Shown piece by piece: positions 47,079 to 56,418 of a DNA stretch of 64,000 nt. The DNA is from Bradyrhizobium prioriisuperbiae (lineage in GTDB: Bacteria; Pseudomonadota; Alphaproteobacteria; Rhizobiales; Xanthobacteraceae). The stretch covers positions 1 to 64,000 of the forward strand of contig NZ_CP135921.1 of NCBI RefSeq assembly GCF_032397745.1. The letters run 5' to 3'. Every line of letters starts with the position of its first letter. Position 1 is the stretch's first letter. The notes beneath the pieces are model-generated. The model made no database searches. It was not told where the DNA came from and worked only from the letters and a program-made list of their open reading frames with translations. The position numbers and the translations under genes are program-made.

Positions 47079-49936
47079 TCGGCGGCTTGCCATTGTCATT
47101 CGCCGAACCTCTGTTGTTGCTCGGGCTGTTCAGTCTGCCGGTGCTATGGTGGCTGCTGCGCGTGATGCCGCCGCGGCCGCGCCGCATCGACTTCCCGCCG
47201 ACCCGGCTGTTGTTCGACATCGTCCCGAAACAGGAAACCCCATCGCGCACACCGTGGTGGCTGACGTTGCTGCGCCTGTTGGCCGCGGCGCTGGTGATCT
47301 TCGCCCTCGCCGGCCCGACCTGGAATCCACAGACCGGCGCCGGCCGCAGCGGCGGGCCCCTGCTGCTCCTGCTCGACGATGGCTGGAGCGCGGCGGCGAG
47401 CTGGGACACACGGTTGAAGGCGGCCGATGAATTGATCGCCAATGCGGACGGCGACCGCCGCGCGGTGGCGCTGGTGCCGCTGTCGGAACCCGCGCGCGAC
47501 ATCACGCTGATGACCGCAGGCACCGCGCGCGTGGCACTGCGCCAACTGTCGCCGAAACCCTATGCGGTGGAGCGTGTCGATACCCTGCCAGCAATCCAGC
47601 GCTTTCTCGCCACCACCGGCGACGCCGACATCGTCTGGCTCTCGGACGGCGTCGACACCGGCCGCGGCACCGAGTTCGTCGACGGGCTCGGCAAGACGAT
47701 CGCAGATCGCGGACTGACCATCGTCGAGGGCGGCACCCCCCCGGCGCATGCGCTGGCCGCCGCGGAGAACGCCGCCGCCAAGATGACGGTGAAGGTGTTG
47801 CGCGCCAAAACCGGCGGCGCCGATGCGGGCCTGGTGCGCGCGCTCGACCAGAAGGGCGCGCCGATCGGCGAAACCCGCTTCCTGCTGTCGGCACAGGATC
47901 TGGACACCGAAGCGTCCTTCGATCTTCCCGTCGAACTGCGCAACGACATCGCGCGGCTCGAGATCGCCGGCGAGCGTTCCGCGGGCGCCGTGCAACTGCT
48001 CGACAAGCGCTGGCGCCGCCGCGCCGTCGGCGTGGTTTCGGGTGCGACCAGCGACACCGCCCAGCCGCTGCTGGCCTCGACCTTCTATCTGACCCGGGCG
48101 CTGGCGCCGTTCGCCGACGTCCGGCTCGGCGAACGCGGCGCGCCGGCACAGGCCATCGCCCAGTTCCTCGACCAGAAGCTGCCGATGATCGTGCTGGCCG
48201 ATGTCGGCACGCTCTCCACTGAGATCCGCGACCGCCTGAACGCCTGGATCGAGCAGGGCGGCGTGCTGGTGCGTTTCGCCGGTCCCCGTCTCGCGGCGGG
48301 CGACGACGACCTCGTGCCGGTGAAGCTGCGCCGCGGCGGCCGCAGCCTTGGCGGCAGCCTGACCTGGGAAAAGCCGCAGCACCTCGCGACGTTCTCCGCG
48401 GACGGGCCATTCGCCGGCCTCGCGGTGCCGTCAGACATCACCGTCAACCGCCAGGTGCTGGCGGAGCCCGATCCGTCGCTCGCCACCCGCAGCTGGGCAT
48501 CACTGGTCGATGGTACTCCGCTGGTGACCGGGGAACGCCGGGGCAAGGGTCTGGTTGCACTTTTCCATGTCAGTGCCGATATGCGCTGGTCCGACCTGCC
48601 AATGTCTGGCACTTTTGTTGAAATGCTGCGACGAGTCGTCGACATGTCCGGCTACACGGCCAATCCGGGACCAGGAGTCGCTGGCGACGCGACCCGGGAA
48701 ACCGTGGCCCCAAACCGTATTCTCGACGGTTTCGGTGCCTTCGCCCCGCCGCCCGCCACCGCCAAACCGATCCTTGCCGATTTCCGTGACCGCGCGACGC
48801 CGGAGCATCCGCCCGGCTTCTACGGTCCGCCGGAAGGCCCGGTCGCGGTCAACACCCTGGCCGCCGCCGACCGGCTGGCCGCGCTCGATACCGCACCCTT
48901 GAAGGCACGCCACGCCACCTACACCAATGCCGAACCGCGCGATCTGCGCGGCATCCTGCTGTCATCGGCGCTCGGCCTGTTCCTGATCGACGCCATTGTG
49001 GTCGCACTGATGGGCGGCGGCCTTGCCGCGCTGCTGCGCCGTCGGAGGCCGGCTGCGGCGACCATCGTGTTCGCGCTCGCACTGGCGCTGATGACGGTTG
49101 CGAGTGGGCCGTCGTTCGCACAGGGAACCACCTCGCGGACACAGGCCAAGCCGGCCGCCACTTCCAGCACGAACGACGAGGCCGCCATCAAGGCCGTGTC
49201 GCAGACACGCCTCGCCTATGTCGTCACCGGCAACGCGGACGTCGATTCCATCGTCAAGGCCGGCATGAACGGGCTGACTTTGTTTCTGGCGCAGCGCACG
49301 GCGCTGGAAGCCGGCGAGCCGGTCGCGGTCGATCCGGCGCGCGACGAGCTCGCATTCTATCCGCTGGTGTACTGGCCGGTGCTGCCGGGGGCGCCCAAGC
49401 CATCGCAGGACGCGATCAACCGGCTTGATTCCTACATGAAGCAGGGCGGCACCGTGCTGTTCGACACCCGCGACGCCATCGAAGCGCCGCCGGGAGCCGG
49501 CGGCGAGGCGCAGACGCCGGGCATGCAGACCCTGCGCGGCATTCTCTCCTCACTCGACATTCCGGAACTCGAGCCGGTGCCGCGCGAGCACGTGCTGACC
49601 AAGACATTTTATTTGCTGCGGGATTTTCCAGGCCGCTTCAATTCGGGGCAGACTTGGGTGGAAACGCTGCCGCGCGAGGACGACGACGAGACCGGCGCCC
49701 GGCCGGCGCGCGGCGGTGACGGCGTGTCGCCGATCATCATCACCTCGAACGATCTGGCCGGCGCTTGGGCGATGCGCCCGGACGGCCAGCCGATGCTGCC
49801 GCTAACCCCGGGCGAGCCGCGCCAGCGCGAGTTCGCGTTCCGCGCCGGCGTCAACATCGTGATGTACACCCTGACCGGCAACTACAAGGCCGACCAGGTG
49901 CACGTGCCCGCATTGATCGAACGGCTGGGGCAATAA
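47075..49936 (+). CDS. BatA/DUF4159 domain membrane protein
   Basis: Inner-membrane protein of 953 residues. It begins with the aerotolerance (BatA) N-terminal region, two helices (about 9-30 LLLLGLFSLPVLWWLL; 60-80 LLRLLAAALVIFALAGPTW) around PRPRRIDFPPTRLLFDIVP. A large periplasmic-side region follows with VWA-like segments (GPLLLLLDDGWSAAASWDTR, DIVWLSDGVDTGRG). Helices near 630-655 and 660-680 then lead to a C-terminal DUF4159 domain (about 710-950, TRLAYVVTGNADVDSIVKAG, YPLVYWPVLPGAP, GGTVLFDTRDAIE). The role is probably envelope stress, by analogy with Bat proteins. Confidence 0.88.
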   Translation: MIGGLPLSFAEPLLLLGLFSLPVLWWLLRVMPPRPRRIDFPPTRLLFDIVPKQETPSRTPWWLTLLRLLAAALVIFALAGPTWNPQTGAGRSGGPLLLLLDDGWSAAASWDTRLKAADELIANADGDRRAVALVPLSEPARDITLMTAGTARVALRQLSPKPYAVERVDTLPAIQRFLATTGDADIVWLSDGVDTGRGTEFVDGLGKTIADRGLTIVEGGTPPAHALAAAENAAAKMTVKVLRAKTGGADAGLVRALDQKGAPIGETRFLLSAQDLDTEASFDLPVELRNDIARLEIAGERSAGAVQLLDKRWRRRAVGVVSGATSDTAQPLLASTFYLTRALAPFADVRLGERGAPAQAIAQFLDQKLPMIVLADVGTLSTEIRDRLNAWIEQGGVLVRFAGPRLAAGDDDLVPVKLRRGGRSLGGSLTWEKPQHLATFSADGPFAGLAVPSDITVNRQVLAEPDPSLATRSWASLVDGTPLVTGERRGKGLVALFHVSADMRWSDLPMSGTFVEMLRRVVDMSGYTANPGPGVAGDATRETVAPNRILDGFGAFAPPPATAKPILADFRDRATPEHPPGFYGPPEGPVAVNTLAAADRLAALDTAPLKARHATYTNAEPRDLRGILLSSALGLFLIDAIVVALMGGGLAALLRRRRPAAATIVFALALALMTVASGPSFAQGTTSRTQAKPAATSSTNDEAAIKAVSQTRLAYVVTGNADVDSIVKAGMNGLTLFLAQRTALEAGEPVAVDPARDELAFYPLVYWPVLPGAPKPSQDAINRLDSYMKQGGTVLFDTRDAIEAPPGAGGEAQTPGMQTLRGILSSLDIPELEPVPREHVLTKTFYLLRDFPGRFNSGQTWVETLPREDDDETGARPARGGDGVSPIIITSNDLAGAWAMRPDGQPMLPLTPGEPRQREFAFRAGVNIVMYTLTGNYKADQVHVPALIERLGQ

Positions 49937-49946
49937 TAGTCCAACC

Positions 49947-52010
49947 ATGCAGTACAGCATCGCCTTCGCACCGCTGGTTCCCACCCTGGTCCTCTGGATC
50001 GGGCTCGGCGCCATTCTGATCATGGCCGTGGTGCTGCTGCTGGCACGTGCCCGCGGCGCCGCGGTGCGCGTTGTCGCACTCGCGCTGATCCTGCTCGCAT
50101 TGGCCAACCCATCGTTCACCCGCGAAGAGCGCGAACCGCTGTCATCGGTCGCCGCTGTCGTGGTCGACAAGAGCCCGAGCCAGAATTTTGGCGACCGCGC
50201 CAACCAGACCGAACAGACGCGCCAGGCGCTGGTCGACCGTCTCAAGCAGATCAAGGGCCTTGAAGTGCGCGTGGTCGAAGCCGGCCAGGCCGACGGCGAA
50301 ACCGACGGCACCAAACTGTTCGGCGCTGTTTCCTCGACCCTGTCCGATGTGCCGACCGACCGCGTCGCCGGCGCCTTCCTGATCACCGACGGCCGTGTCC
50401 ACGATATCCCGGCCAATGCGGCGGCGATGGGCTTCACCGCGCCGGTGCATGCGCTGATCACCGGCCGCAAGGATGAGCGTGACCGCCGCGTCGCCATTGT
50501 CGCCGCTCCGCGCTTCGGCATCGTCGGCCAGCAGCAGACCATCACCTATCGGCTGGACGACCAGGGCGTCAGCGGCCAGCAGGCCCGCGTCACGGTGCGG
50601 CGCGACGGCGAAGTCTTGAACGAGCGTCCGGTCAACAGCGGCCAGACGGTCAACGTCAATATCGACATCCCGCACGCCGGCCCCAACATTGTCGAGATCG
50701 AAGCAACGCCGCTCGAGGGCGAACTGACGCCGGTCAACAACCGCGCCGTGGTGTCGATCGACGGCGTGCGCGACAAACTGCGGGTGCTCTTGGTGTCCGG
50801 CGAGCCGCATTCCGGCGAGCGCACTTGGCGCAACCTGCTGAAGTCCGACGCCAGCGTCGATCTCGTGCACTTCACGATTTTGCGTCCGCCGGAAAAGCAG
50901 GACGGCACCCCGATCAACGAATTGTCGCTGATCGCGTTTCCGACCCGCGAGCTGTTTCAGCAGAAGATCAACGAATTCCAGCTGATCATCTTCGACCGCT
51001 ACGCACGCCAAGGCGTGCTGCCGATTTCGTATTTCGACAACATCGCGCGTTATGTGCGCGGCGGCGGCGCGGTGCTGGTCTCGGCCGGCCCCGACTATGC
51101 GTCCACCACCAGCATCTGGCGCACGCCGCTCGACAGCGTGCTGCCGGCCGAACCGGTCGGCGTCACCGAGAAGGCCTTCACTGCGCGCCTCACGGACCTG
51201 GGCAAACGCCATCCGGTCACGCGCGGGCTCGAGGGCGCCAACAGCGATCCGCCGCACTGGAGCCGGTTCTTCCGCCTGGTCGACACCCGCAACACCACAT
51301 CCCCCGCGCTGATGGAAGGCGCCGATAACAAGCCGCTGCTGCTGCTGTCGCGGCAGGGCGAAGGCCGCGTCGCGCTCCTGCTGTCCGACCACATCTGGCT
51401 GTGGGCGCGCGGTTATGAAGGCGGCGGCCCGCATCTCGATCTCCTGCGGCGGATGTCGCACTGGCTGATGAAGCAGCCGGAGCTCGACGAAGAAGCCTTG
51501 CGATTGCAGATCCAGGGCAAGGATCTCGCCGTGGTGCGCCAGACCATGGCCGACACCGTGGCGCCGGTCACTATCACCTCGCCCTCCGGCGCGACCCGAA
51601 CGCTGACATTGACCTCCGGCGATCCCGGCCAGTGGCGCGCCACCACCAGCGCCGACGAACTCGGCCTGTGGCAGGCGACCGACGGCACGCTAAAGGCGCT
51701 GATCAATGTCGGTCCGGTCAACCCGAAGGAATTCTCCGAAGTTACCTCGACCACCGACACCCTGACTCCGCTGACGCAGGCGACCGGCGGCGATACACGA
51801 CGCATTGCGGACGGCTCCGGTGTCGACGTACCCCGCGTGCTGCCGGTGCGCTCGGCCACTTCGTTCCGCGGCGACGGTTGGCTCGGCGTACGCATGCGCG
51901 ACGCCAGCGTGGTGAAGGGCATCGGCGTGTTGCCGATGTTCACCGGCCTGATCGGTCTGTTGCTGCTGATCGGCGCCTTCGCCGCGACCTGGGTGCGTGA
52001 GGGCCGGTAA
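49947..52010 (+). CDS. Large membrane protein with glutamine-amidotransferase-like fold
   Basis: Protein of 687 residues. Two N-terminal helices (about 8-30, 34-53) and one at the C terminus (about 657-680, MFTGLIGLLLLIGAFAATWV) suggest a periplasmic body anchored at both ends. The middle contains VWA-like (SSVAAVVVDKSPSQNFGDRA) and class I amidotransferase-like segments (FQLIIFDRYARQGVLPISYF, RYVRGGGAVLVSAGPDYAST). It follows the DUF4159 gene by 10 bases and completes the MoxR-DUF58-DUF4159 operon. I do not recognise catalytic residues. Confidence 0.8.
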   Translation: MQYSIAFAPLVPTLVLWIGLGAILIMAVVLLLARARGAAVRVVALALILLALANPSFTREEREPLSSVAAVVVDKSPSQNFGDRANQTEQTRQALVDRLKQIKGLEVRVVEAGQADGETDGTKLFGAVSSTLSDVPTDRVAGAFLITDGRVHDIPANAAAMGFTAPVHALITGRKDERDRRVAIVAAPRFGIVGQQQTITYRLDDQGVSGQQARVTVRRDGEVLNERPVNSGQTVNVNIDIPHAGPNIVEIEATPLEGELTPVNNRAVVSIDGVRDKLRVLLVSGEPHSGERTWRNLLKSDASVDLVHFTILRPPEKQDGTPINELSLIAFPTRELFQQKINEFQLIIFDRYARQGVLPISYFDNIARYVRGGGAVLVSAGPDYASTTSIWRTPLDSVLPAEPVGVTEKAFTARLTDLGKRHPVTRGLEGANSDPPHWSRFFRLVDTRNTTSPALMEGADNKPLLLLSRQGEGRVALLLSDHIWLWARGYEGGGPHLDLLRRMSHWLMKQPELDEEALRLQIQGKDLAVVRQTMADTVAPVTITSPSGATRTLTLTSGDPGQWRATTSADELGLWQATDGTLKALINVGPVNPKEFSEVTSTTDTLTPLTQATGGDTRRIADGSGVDVPRVLPVRSATSFRGDGWLGVRMRDASVVKGIGVLPMFTGLIGLLLLIGAFAATWVREGR

Positions 52011-52067
52011 GCCGCAAGAAGCTGGATCAATAATCCATCATTCTGAGGCGACAGCGCGCAAGGGCCT

Positions 52068-52149
52068 GTAGCCCGGATGAGCGCAGCGATATCCGGGATT
52101 CAAGTCCAGCGCCGCCCAACCCGGATGTCGCTGCGCTCATCCGGGCTAC
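52068..52149. repeat. REP-like palindromic repeat, copy 6
   Basis: GTAGCCCGGATGAGCGCAGC at the left, CGCTCATCCGGGCTAC at the right, 58 bases after the stop of the MoxR operon. Confidence 0.85.
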
Positions 52150-52227
52150 AGGCTGAATGATGACGCAGGCTCAATGCGCTGTCACCGATCAACAATGTCA
52201 CCACACAGCCCATCTCAAGCGAGAACC

Positions 52228-52746
52228 ATGAAACTGATCCGCACCGCCCTGACAAACCTTCCCCGCGACATCGCCATTCAAACCCAGGCGCTGTTGCGCA
52301 ACGCGTACCGCGACGATCCTGAGCCGGAGTACAATTACGGACCGCAACTGCCTGATGTCGTCGTGCTGCTGCTCGACGGCAATTTCATCGCCGGTCACCT
52401 CGCGGCCTACACGCGCGACGTCACCATCGACACTGCGCCCGCAACCATCGGCCTGATCGGCGGCGTCGCGGTCGCCGAGACACACCGGTTGCAGGGACAC
52501 GCCCGCGCCATGGTTGCGGAAGCACATCGCTATTTTGTCACGCGCGCGATCGCATTTTCCGTCCTGTTTGCGGCGTCGCCAGCGATTTATCGCTCCAGCG
52601 GCTATCGCGACATGACGAACACGACCCGGTTCATGGATCATGACGGCACGTGGAAGGATCTGGTTTATCGCGATAGCATGGTGGCGGAGCTCGCAAACGC
52701 ACATTGGCCCAGCCGGCCTCTCGACCTCTGCGGGCCGACGGTGTGA
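52228..52746 (+). CDS. GNAT-family acyltransferase
   Basis: Protein of 172 residues with a GNAT-like core: VVLLLDGNFIAGHLAAYTRD, IGLIGGVAVAETHRLQGHAR (motif A; Q-x-x-G-x-A form) and FSVLFAASPAIYRSSGYRD (motif B). The spacing recalls NodA-type and related acyltransferases, but similarity is too low to name it. The start at 52228 (MKLIRTAL) follows AGCGAGAACC; upstream in-frame starts exist at 52174 and 52195. It stands alone after a REP-like repeat. Confidence 0.7.
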   Translation: MKLIRTALTNLPRDIAIQTQALLRNAYRDDPEPEYNYGPQLPDVVVLLLDGNFIAGHLAAYTRDVTIDTAPATIGLIGGVAVAETHRLQGHARAMVAEAHRYFVTRAIAFSVLFAASPAIYRSSGYRDMTNTTRFMDHDGTWKDLVYRDSMVAELANAHWPSRPLDLCGPTV

Positions 52747-53217
52747 CGCACGGAACGATAGATTGTCGCGGCAAGAATTGTCGTTATCACGCAGAAAAGA
52801 ACCACGGCCATCGCGCTGCGAACACCATCGCGCGCGCATAACGGCATGAACCTCAACGCCTTTCGAATCTGGCCCGCGACTTGCTGGCGCTCACACAGGG
52901 CAACAGCGGGTGTGGTGCAATGCGGATCGACGGCGCGAGCGGCGTGTATGCGATGCTGGGCAACCGGACAGTATCGACGGCCGGCAAGGCGACCGCGCAG
53001 ACACTGACCAGTAGCCACACGCAGAACACCTCATCATCATCCGCAAGCTTCGACTTCACCAGCATGACACCGAACCAGATGAAGGGGCGCGGCCGATGCA
53101 CTTTTTGATCGCCAGCAACCCATAATTTTCCGATCCGGGCACCATTTCCAACTGTTGCTAAAAACCATCACTCGGCCGCCACGTTGCCTTGAAGGGCCGC
53201 CGCGCCCCGTTCGGCCG
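52747..53217. other. Intergenic region before the zinc-type uptake locus
   Basis: It holds one doubtful short frame (listed at 52920) and, from about 53140, sequence homologous to the region upstream of the second TonB unit (about 56260). I see no other gene. Confidence 0.5.
52920..53108 (+). CDS. Doubtful short ORF, possibly a truncated gene
   Basis: A 62-codon frame starting MRIDGASGVYAMLGNRTVST, Ser/Thr-rich, ending FDFTSMTPNQMKG before a few out-of-place residues. The end resembles, by recollection, small Bradyrhizobium proteins with a D-F-T-x-M-T-P-x-x-M motif, which continue further; this copy would be cut short. No good ribosome binding site is visible. Confidence 0.25.
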   Translation: MRIDGASGVYAMLGNRTVSTAGKATAQTLTSSHTQNTSSSSASFDFTSMTPNQMKGRGRCTF

Positions 53218-53261
53218 TTGACAGTTCGCCGCAACCCGCGCGATGTTACATTATAACATCG
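53218..53261 (+). promoter_or_regulatory. Promoter with Zur-like palindrome, unit 1
   Basis: TTGACA (-35-like) at 53218-53223, then at 53241-53261 the perfect dyad CGATGTTA-CATTA-TAACATCG. The core TGTTA-N5-TAACA with an AT-rich centre matches the Zur (zinc uptake regulator) box pattern known in alphaproteobacteria (TGTTATA-TATAACA type). It overlaps the expected -10 region, so a bound repressor would block transcription. The start codon of the DUF2946 gene is 51 bases downstream. The same layout occurs in unit 2 at 56337-56380. Confidence 0.7.
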
Positions 53262-53311
53262 CGACAGGCTGGGTCATTGGCCCACGACGTCTGCGCGGTG
53301 GAGGCGGGCGT

Positions 53312-53677
53312 ATGAACTGGGTGAGATCGAAAGTCAGGCAGGCTGCACTGCTGGCGCTATTCGCGCTGGCAGTTCAGATCGTGTTCTCGTTCGGCCACTT
53401 CCATGGCGACGCCGCGCATGCGGCAAGCTTCACCCCCACGGCCATCGCAAACCACGGCGACGCGCCCTCGCATCCGCATCCGGATGGCCTGCTGCCGGAC
53501 GGTTGCGCGATCTGCGCCACCATCGTGCTCGCCGGCACCGTGGTGGCGGCCGCGCCGCCACAGCCCCTGGCCCTGCCGACAACCTTTGCGATCTATATTG
53601 CAGAGACGCCGCGCGACATGGCGACGGCCGAGACCAGCCGCACCGCGTTTCGCTCCCGCGCCCCGCCCCGTTCCTGA
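53312..53677 (+). CDS. DUF2946-like small secreted/membrane protein, unit 1
   Basis: Protein of 121 residues. Begins MNWVRSKVRQAALLALFALA with a hydrophobic segment (about 10-28) ending near FGHFHGDAAHAASF, then HPHPDGLLPDGCAICATIVL with histidines, aspartates and a CxxC pair able to bind metal, a second hydrophobic stretch (about 75-95), and the end SRTAFRSRAPPRS. It matches DUF2946, small proteins often encoded beside TonB-dependent metal receptors. GGTGGAGG precedes the start by 8 bases. The paralogue in unit 2 keeps both ends nearly unchanged. Confidence 0.75.
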   Translation: MNWVRSKVRQAALLALFALAVQIVFSFGHFHGDAAHAASFTPTAIANHGDAPSHPHPDGLLPDGCAICATIVLAGTVVAAAPPQPLALPTTFAIYIAETPRDMATAETSRTAFRSRAPPRS

Positions 53678-53730
53678 CACCGATCGTCTGATCGTCACGG
53701 CCTGCGCCGCGATCTTTTTCGGCACCAAGC

Positions 53731-53836
53731 CATGACGATACCGGTCCGCTCGTGAGAGCGGGAAGCCGTCGATCCGCAGCTTTTCATCGCCACCGGCTGA
53801 TTGAAGCGCGAGACGGCATCATCAGGAATTCAGGTT
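53731..53836 (+). promoter_or_regulatory. Conserved leader between DUF2946 gene and receptor, unit 1
   Basis: This stretch is closely repeated at 56837-56925 before the second receptor: CATGACG, CCGGTCCGCTCG, a GCGGGAAGCCGT block, GAAGCGCG, then GACGGCATCATCAGGAAT just before the receptor start. CCGCTC-GTGA-GAGCGG forms a small hairpin. It may steer translation or RNA stability of the receptor gene, or merely reflect the duplication. Confidence 0.5.
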
Positions 53837-56221
53837 ATGTCTCGCTTCGACACCAAACGTATTTTTCTTCTCAGCGGCTCGGCGGTTGTCGCCCTGATGG
53901 CCGTCAGCACCACGGCATTCTCCCAGAACAGCGGAAGCGGCACCGCAGCCGCAGTGCCAGCCGGCGCCACCGCGCTGCCGGAGGTCGTGGTCAGTTCGCC
54001 GAGTCCGATCCGGCACGCACGTCCCCGTCCCTCCCCCACCGGCGCAGGGTCGGGATCACAGCGCCAGGCCCGCAGCCCCACCCGCGCACCGGCTCCGGTG
54101 CAGCAGGCCGCAGCACCTCCGCCCGTCCAGGGCACGCTGCCGATCGTCACCGACCAGTTCGCCACTGTCACGGTGGTGCCCAATGAAGAAATCCGCCGCA
54201 GTGGCGCCTCGACGCTGGGCGACCTGCTGCTGAACAAGCCCGGCATCACCTCGTCGTCGTTTGCGCCCGGCGCCGCCAGCCGGCCGATCATTCGCGGCCT
54301 CGACGTCAACCGTGTCGGCATTGTCGAGAACGGCATCGGCAGCAGCGGCGCGTCCGATCTGGGCGAAGACCATTTCGTGCCGATCGATCCCCTCACCACC
54401 AACCAGGTGGAAGTGATCCGCGGCCCGGCCACGCTGCGTTATGGCTCGCAGTCGATCGGCGGCGTGGTCAGCGCCAGCAACAATCGCATTCCGGACGCGC
54501 TGCCCTGCGCCACCGCCACGCCATTTCCCACCTACGGCCTGCCGGTGAAGGCACCGTTGAGCACGACCTCCGCCGGCCCCTGCGTCAGCTTCGAGACGCG
54601 CAGCGGATTCTCCAGCGCCGATATCGGTCGCGAAGGCGCGGTGCTGCTCGATGCCGGCGGCAACAATTTTGCCATTCACGCCGACGGCTATTCGCGCTCG
54701 ACCGACAGTTACGCCATCCCGAGCAATCCCTATCGCTTCGACCCGGCGCGGCCGTTCAACGGCCGGCAGCCGAACACCGAGACGCGTTCGGAAGGCGGAT
54801 CGGTCGGCGGCTCCTATGTGTTCGACGGCGGCTTCATCGGCCTCGCCGTGATCCAGAACAACAGCCTCTATCATATCCCCGGCATCGACGGCGAAGAGCA
54901 CAACACCCGCATCGACGCACACCAGACCAAGATCCTGTCCAAGGGCGAGTATCGTCCGGACACAGCCCTGATCGACGCGGTGCGGTTCTGGGTCGGCGCC
55001 ACCGACTACCGGCACAATGAAATCGGGCTCGGCGACGACGGCTCAATGGGCGTGCGCCAGACTTTCACCAATAAAGAACAGGAAGGCCGCGTCGAGGTGC
55101 AGCTCGCGCCGTTCAACCTGCGTTTCGCCAGCCTGACCACCGCCATCGGCGTGCAGGCCTCGCACCAGGAATTGACGGCGCCCAGCCCGGACGATCCGGG
55201 CGCCCAGTTCAACGGACTGTGGGACCCCAACCACAACACCCGCGTTGCCGGCTATGTGTTCAACGAGTTCAAGTTCAGCGAAAGCACCAAGGCGCAGATC
55301 GCGGGCCGCGTCGAGCATGTGTCGCTGAGCGGCACCACGCCCGATTTCCCGGCGGACTTCATTCCCGACGGCATCGACCGGCCCAACGTGGCGCACAATC
55401 CAAACTTCACGCCGATGAGCGCCAGCATCGGCTTCATCCAGAACCTGCCCTGGGATCTCGTCGCCAGCGTCACCGCGCAATACACCGAACGCGCGCCGAA
55501 ACCGGCGGAGCTGTTTTCGCGCGGCCCGCACGACGCCACCGCCACCTTCGACATCGGCAACCCGAACCTGAAAATCGAAGCAGCCAAGTCGATCGAGGTC
55601 GGCCTGCGCCGCGCCACCGGCCCGTTCCGGTTCGAACTGACCGGCTACTACACCCGCTTCAACGGCTTCATCTACCGCAACCTGACCGGAGTCATGTGCG
55701 GCGAGGACTTCAACTCGTGCGGCAATGGCGACCCCGGCAATGAAGGCCGGCAGGCGGTGTATTCGCAGCGCGACGCGAATTTCCGTGGCGGCGAATTCCA
55801 GTTCCAGTACGACGTGCTGCCGATCTCGACCGGCCTGTTCGGCATCGAGGGCCAGTACGACATCGTGCGCGCCACCTTCACCGACGGCACCAACGTGCCG
55901 CGGATCCCGCCGCAGCGGCTGGGCGGCGGCGTGTACTGGCGCGACACCAACTGGCTGGCCAAGGTCAACCTGCTGCACGCGTTCGACCAGAACGACGTCA
56001 GCACCATCGAGACCACCACACCCGGCTACAACCGGCTGCGCGCGGAGCTGAGTTACACCGAGAAACTGGCGCACTCGGGCTTCGGCTTGTCGAACTACAC
56101 CATCGGCGTGGTCGGCGATAACCTGCTCAACGAGGACATCCGCGACGCGTCCTCCTACACCAAGGACGAAGTGCTGCTGCCCGGCAGGACCATTCGGGTG
56201 TTCGCCAATACCAAGTGGTGA
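53837..56221 (+). CDS. TonB-dependent receptor, ZnuD-like
   Basis: Outer-membrane receptor of 794 residues. Signal peptide about 1-30 (IFLLSGSAVVALMAVSTTAF). The plug domain (about 100-225) has ITDQ-like VTDQFATVTVVPNEEIRRSG, GDLLLNKPGITSSSF, RPIIRGLDVNRVGIVENGIG and VEVIRGPATLRYGSQSIGGV. The barrel shows blocks like those of the zinc receptor ZnuD: ERAPKPAELFSRGPHDATAT, FDIGNPNLKIEAAKSIEVGL and the end VFANTKW. The start at 53837 (MSRFDTK) is chosen by analogy with the second receptor. With the upstream Zur-like box, zinc uptake is the best inference; copper or another metal cannot be excluded. Confidence 0.85.
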   Translation: MSRFDTKRIFLLSGSAVVALMAVSTTAFSQNSGSGTAAAVPAGATALPEVVVSSPSPIRHARPRPSPTGAGSGSQRQARSPTRAPAPVQQAAAPPPVQGTLPIVTDQFATVTVVPNEEIRRSGASTLGDLLLNKPGITSSSFAPGAASRPIIRGLDVNRVGIVENGIGSSGASDLGEDHFVPIDPLTTNQVEVIRGPATLRYGSQSIGGVVSASNNRIPDALPCATATPFPTYGLPVKAPLSTTSAGPCVSFETRSGFSSADIGREGAVLLDAGGNNFAIHADGYSRSTDSYAIPSNPYRFDPARPFNGRQPNTETRSEGGSVGGSYVFDGGFIGLAVIQNNSLYHIPGIDGEEHNTRIDAHQTKILSKGEYRPDTALIDAVRFWVGATDYRHNEIGLGDDGSMGVRQTFTNKEQEGRVEVQLAPFNLRFASLTTAIGVQASHQELTAPSPDDPGAQFNGLWDPNHNTRVAGYVFNEFKFSESTKAQIAGRVEHVSLSGTTPDFPADFIPDGIDRPNVAHNPNFTPMSASIGFIQNLPWDLVASVTAQYTERAPKPAELFSRGPHDATATFDIGNPNLKIEAAKSIEVGLRRATGPFRFELTGYYTRFNGFIYRNLTGVMCGEDFNSCGNGDPGNEGRQAVYSQRDANFRGGEFQFQYDVLPISTGLFGIEGQYDIVRATFTDGTNVPRIPPQRLGGGVYWRDTNWLAKVNLLHAFDQNDVSTIETTTPGYNRLRAELSYTEKLAHSGFGLSNYTIGVVGDNLLNEDIRDASSYTKDEVLLPGRTIRVFANTKW

Positions 56222-56336
56222 GAGTGCGACACGGCTGCGTGAGCATGACAACGTCATGCACCATGTCGAACTGTTGCCGAAAACCATCACCTCGGCGCTG
56301 CTTTGTCGTGACGCGCGGCTGCGGCCTGCTCGGGCG

Positions 56337-56380
56337 TTGACAGTTTGTCGCACCCCGGGCGAGGCTATATTATAACACTG
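56337..56380 (+). promoter_or_regulatory. Promoter with Zur-like palindrome, unit 2
   Basis: TTGACA at 56337-56342 and, at the same distance as in unit 1, CGAGGCTATATTATAACACTG (positions 56360-56380). The right half (TATAACA) is intact and the left half (GGCTATA) has changed, so it is a weaker box than unit 1. The segment from about 56260 on is homologous to that from about 53140. The second DUF2946 gene starts 39 bases downstream. Confidence 0.6.
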
Positions 56381-56418
56381 CGAGAGCGGCCGCTGGCCGC
56401 CTCGCAGCAGGGCCACGT

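Noticed and set aside
53731..53836. Cobalamin riboswitch before the TonB receptor
   Set aside because: GGGAAGCCG is part of the B12 aptamer pattern, but the B12 box and the rest of the conserved core are absent, and the unit has a Zur-like box.
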